A stretch of DNA of 6,624 nt from Planctomycetaceae bacterium (GTDB lineage: Bacteria; Planctomycetota; Planctomycetia; Planctomycetales; Planctomycetaceae). Position 1 is the first letter of the stretch, and each line of letters begins with the position of its first letter. The position numbers and the translations under genes are program-made. The notes beneath the pieces are model-generated. The model was given only the letters and a program-made list of their open reading frames with translations. It searched no databases and was not told the DNA's origin. Shown here piece after piece: positions 5,251 through 6,624 of the stretch. The stretch covers positions 1 to 6,624 of the forward strand of contig JAWKUA010000056.1 in the NCBI GenBank assembly GCA_041398785.1. The letters run 5' to 3'.

Positions 5251-6177
5251 TCAGGACGGGGCCATTCTGAGAACTGTGGTGGCTGTTGGTTCGAGCCTTT
5301 CCGTGGACAGCCAGTGGACCAGATCTCGTGCAAACAGTTCTCTGGAAGCGTCGAATTCGAGAGTATGCCGTGCTTCCGAATAGCAGATCTGCGTCAGGTG
5401 CCGGATGGAGAACGTCGCGACTCGTCGCCGAGTTGCCGCGTTGTCGATGATTTCGTCGTGTCCGGCCAGCATCACGAGTGTCGGATGGGTGATGCGATCC
5501 GCGTTCTGTCGGATGATTTCATCAAGGTCATTTCCGGCGTTCAGAAGACCGCTCGTCACATGGTGTAGTGCCAGGGGGTCGTCGGCGATGAACTTTCTGC
5601 ATCCGGCATCGTCGGTGAACAAAGCCGGATCGCTCAGGGGGATTTCAACCGACTTGTGCCGAACATCATGCCGCCGAGCCAGGTGCAGCCGAAGCCGCTG
5701 CCACCATGTCGGACACAACTTCGGCTCCAGCCCCGGATACAAGAGCGCCAGGCGATCGATGAGTTCCGGATACGTCGCCGCGAATGCCGCCGCAATCTTG
5801 CCTCCCCAACTCACACCCAGCAACGTCACCGGCACATCTCCCGGCCGATGACAGCCCGGCTTGGCTGCCTGTGATTCCGCTTTCCAATTTTTCGCCAGCC
5901 GCACCAACTGTCGCACATCGTTCAGCAGCCGCATCCCGTGATCGGCATGACCGCGCAGGCGACCGTTGAGTCCCGAACCTCGCCGGTCCGCGAAGTACAC
6001 GTCGAAACCTGCGTCGGCCATCCTGCGCGACGAAAACTCGTACCACGCGGAGTGGCTTTGAATGCCGTGCAGTGCAACGACAATTCCACGGCGGATTCCT
6101 GTGGCCGGGTAGTGCCGAAAATGCAGTGTCATACCGTCGGACGTGGTAAGTGTCCTTACGGCCTCCCGTGTTTGCAT
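5251..6177 (-). CDS. Alpha/beta hydrolase, lysophospholipase/monoacylglycerol-lipase-like
   Basis: A 308-aa serine hydrolase. The sequence shows the oxyanion-side motif HGIQSHSAWY (37-46), a GxSxG nucleophile elbow GVSWGG with S123, the acid D241 in AGHDEIID, and the base H271 in EARHTLEFD. The order and spacing fit the Hydrolase_4 group (esterases and lysophospholipases acting on carboxylic esters). The segment DRRGSGLNGRLRGHAD (64-79) is also typical. A lid region with many basic residues spans about 150-215. No signal peptide is seen, so it is probably cytoplasmic; the substrate is unknown. The ATG at 6177 was chosen over an in-frame TTG at 6189; upstream only GAAAGA is a weak ribosome binding site. 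It stands alone, flanked on both sides by inverted copies of an 86-bp repeat. Confidence 0.9.
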   Translation of the reverse strand: MQTREAVRTLTTSDGMTLHFRHYPATGIRRGIVVALHGIQSHSAWYEFSSRRMADAGFDVYFADRRGSGLNGRLRGHADHGMRLLNDVRQLVRLAKNWKAESQAAKPGCHRPGDVPVTLLGVSWGGKIAAAFAATYPELIDRLALLYPGLEPKLCPTWWQRLRLHLARRHDVRHKSVEIPLSDPALFTDDAGCRKFIADDPLALHHVTSGLLNAGNDLDEIIRQNADRITHPTLVMLAGHDEIIDNAATRRRVATFSIRHLTQICYSEARHTLEFDASRELFARDLVHWLSTERLEPTATTVLRMAPS

Positions 6178-6338
6178 GTCGTCTTTCAATGAGCCACTTG
6201 TCCGGATGAACAGAGAATCGCGTTATTTCGTGCCGACTGAGTACCGTACTGCAATCACAGCAGGCGTCGGCCGAAGGCCCGACCGCGACTGCCGGTTTCA
6301 GAACTCGAATCCGTGTCTTAGGCGAGCGGCAGATGATT

Positions 6339-6424
6339 TATGCTGGCCGCGGCGGACGCCGATATTTTTCGCTCTTCTTACTCCCGCGAGCCCGAATGTC
6401 TCATTCCACCCCGCTCGCGGTATA
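6339..6424 (-). repeat. 86-bp dispersed repeat, right copy
   Basis: Inverted partner of 4927-5012 with 79 of 86 bases identical and no gap. It lies about 160 bp upstream of the hydrolase start. The TATACCGCG-like end points away from the gene and the GGCCAG end points towards it, mirroring the left copy. The sequence between the hydrolase start and this repeat (6178-6338) shows no gene. Confidence 0.9.
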
Positions 6425-6440
6425 TTACCTGCCCGCGAGC

Positions 6441-6494
6441 CGCACGGCGCTAGCCGCGGTTGTGCCCGCATTCAACCGGGGCTAGCGCCCGTCG
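6441..6494. repeat. Large imperfect palindrome with GCTAGC core
   Basis: Arms 6441-6461 and 6474-6494 are inverted with 17 of 21 bases pairing, including GGCGCTAGCC opposite GGGCTAGCGCC, around a 12-nt loop (6462-6473). It begins 16 bp beyond the right 86-bp repeat. It resembles the GCTAGC-centred intergenic palindromes I associate with planctomycetes. It could be a REP-type element, a transcript-end hairpin or a protein binding site; there is no T-run. Confidence 0.8.
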
Positions 6495-6603
6495 ACTGGC
6501 CGGTAGATTCTCATCTGCCGCACGCCTCAAGCAACATTACATCGCAATCGGGTGTCCCGGTACCAGCGAATTCGAAAGCTCAACGACGGAGAGGCAGGAA
6601 GAG

Positions 6604-6624
6604 TTGACGACTGACCTTGAACGA
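6604..6624 (+). CDS. Possible start of a gene cut by the window edge
   Basis: A TTG at 6604 begins the open frame MTTDLER, which runs off the window. GGAGAGG (6588-6594) lies 9 nt upstream and AGGA (6596-6599) 4 nt upstream. Only seven codons are seen, so product and even reality are uncertain; a later start outside the window is equally possible. The stretch 6495-6603 before it shows no other feature. Confidence 0.2.

Overview
This GC-rich window looks like accessory chromosomal DNA from a planctomycete. That assignment is inference. It rests on the long RAYT-type transposase, the style of tyrosine integrase, the Cys-rich CPLGKW protein, and several intergenic repeats of a kind I associate with planctomycete genomes; no database was consulted.

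Left part (1-2995, all + strand): a small Cys/His-rich protein ending in a CPLGKW motif, then a spacer holding two perfect tandem copies of a 30-bp unit. Next come a REP-associated tyrosine (Y1/HUH) transposase and a GT4-type glycosyltransferase. The transposase gene carries a REP-like palindromic element inside its own reading frame. The Cys-rich gene and the glycosyltransferase may once have been neighbours that the transposase gene now separates.

Middle part (2996-4845, minus strand): a tRNA-Pro(CGG) gene without an encoded CCA is followed 74 bp later, in the same direction, by a tyrosine-recombinase integrase. A small basic orphan protein follows 24 bp after that. This is the usual layout at the integrase end of an element inserted at a tRNA 3' end. 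Between the tRNA and the integrase lie three copies of a 7-bp word (GGGGACA) at exact 12-bp steps, the first inverted. They sit on the integrase ribosome binding site and next to a candidate promoter. No second attachment repeat was found, so the far boundary of the element is unknown.

Right part (4846-6624): an alpha/beta hydrolase on the minus strand with a complete Ser-Asp-His triad is bracketed by two inverted copies of an 86-bp repeat (79/86 identical, no gaps). A 21-bp-arm palindrome with a GCTAGC core lies just outside the right copy. The last bases may begin another + strand gene.

Nothing here amounts to a clearly new defence or biosynthetic system. The most notable points are the REP inside the RAYT gene, the phased GGGGACA array at the integrase start, the non-canonical integrase active site (TxxR instead of HxxR), and the 86-bp inverted repeats around the hydrolase.
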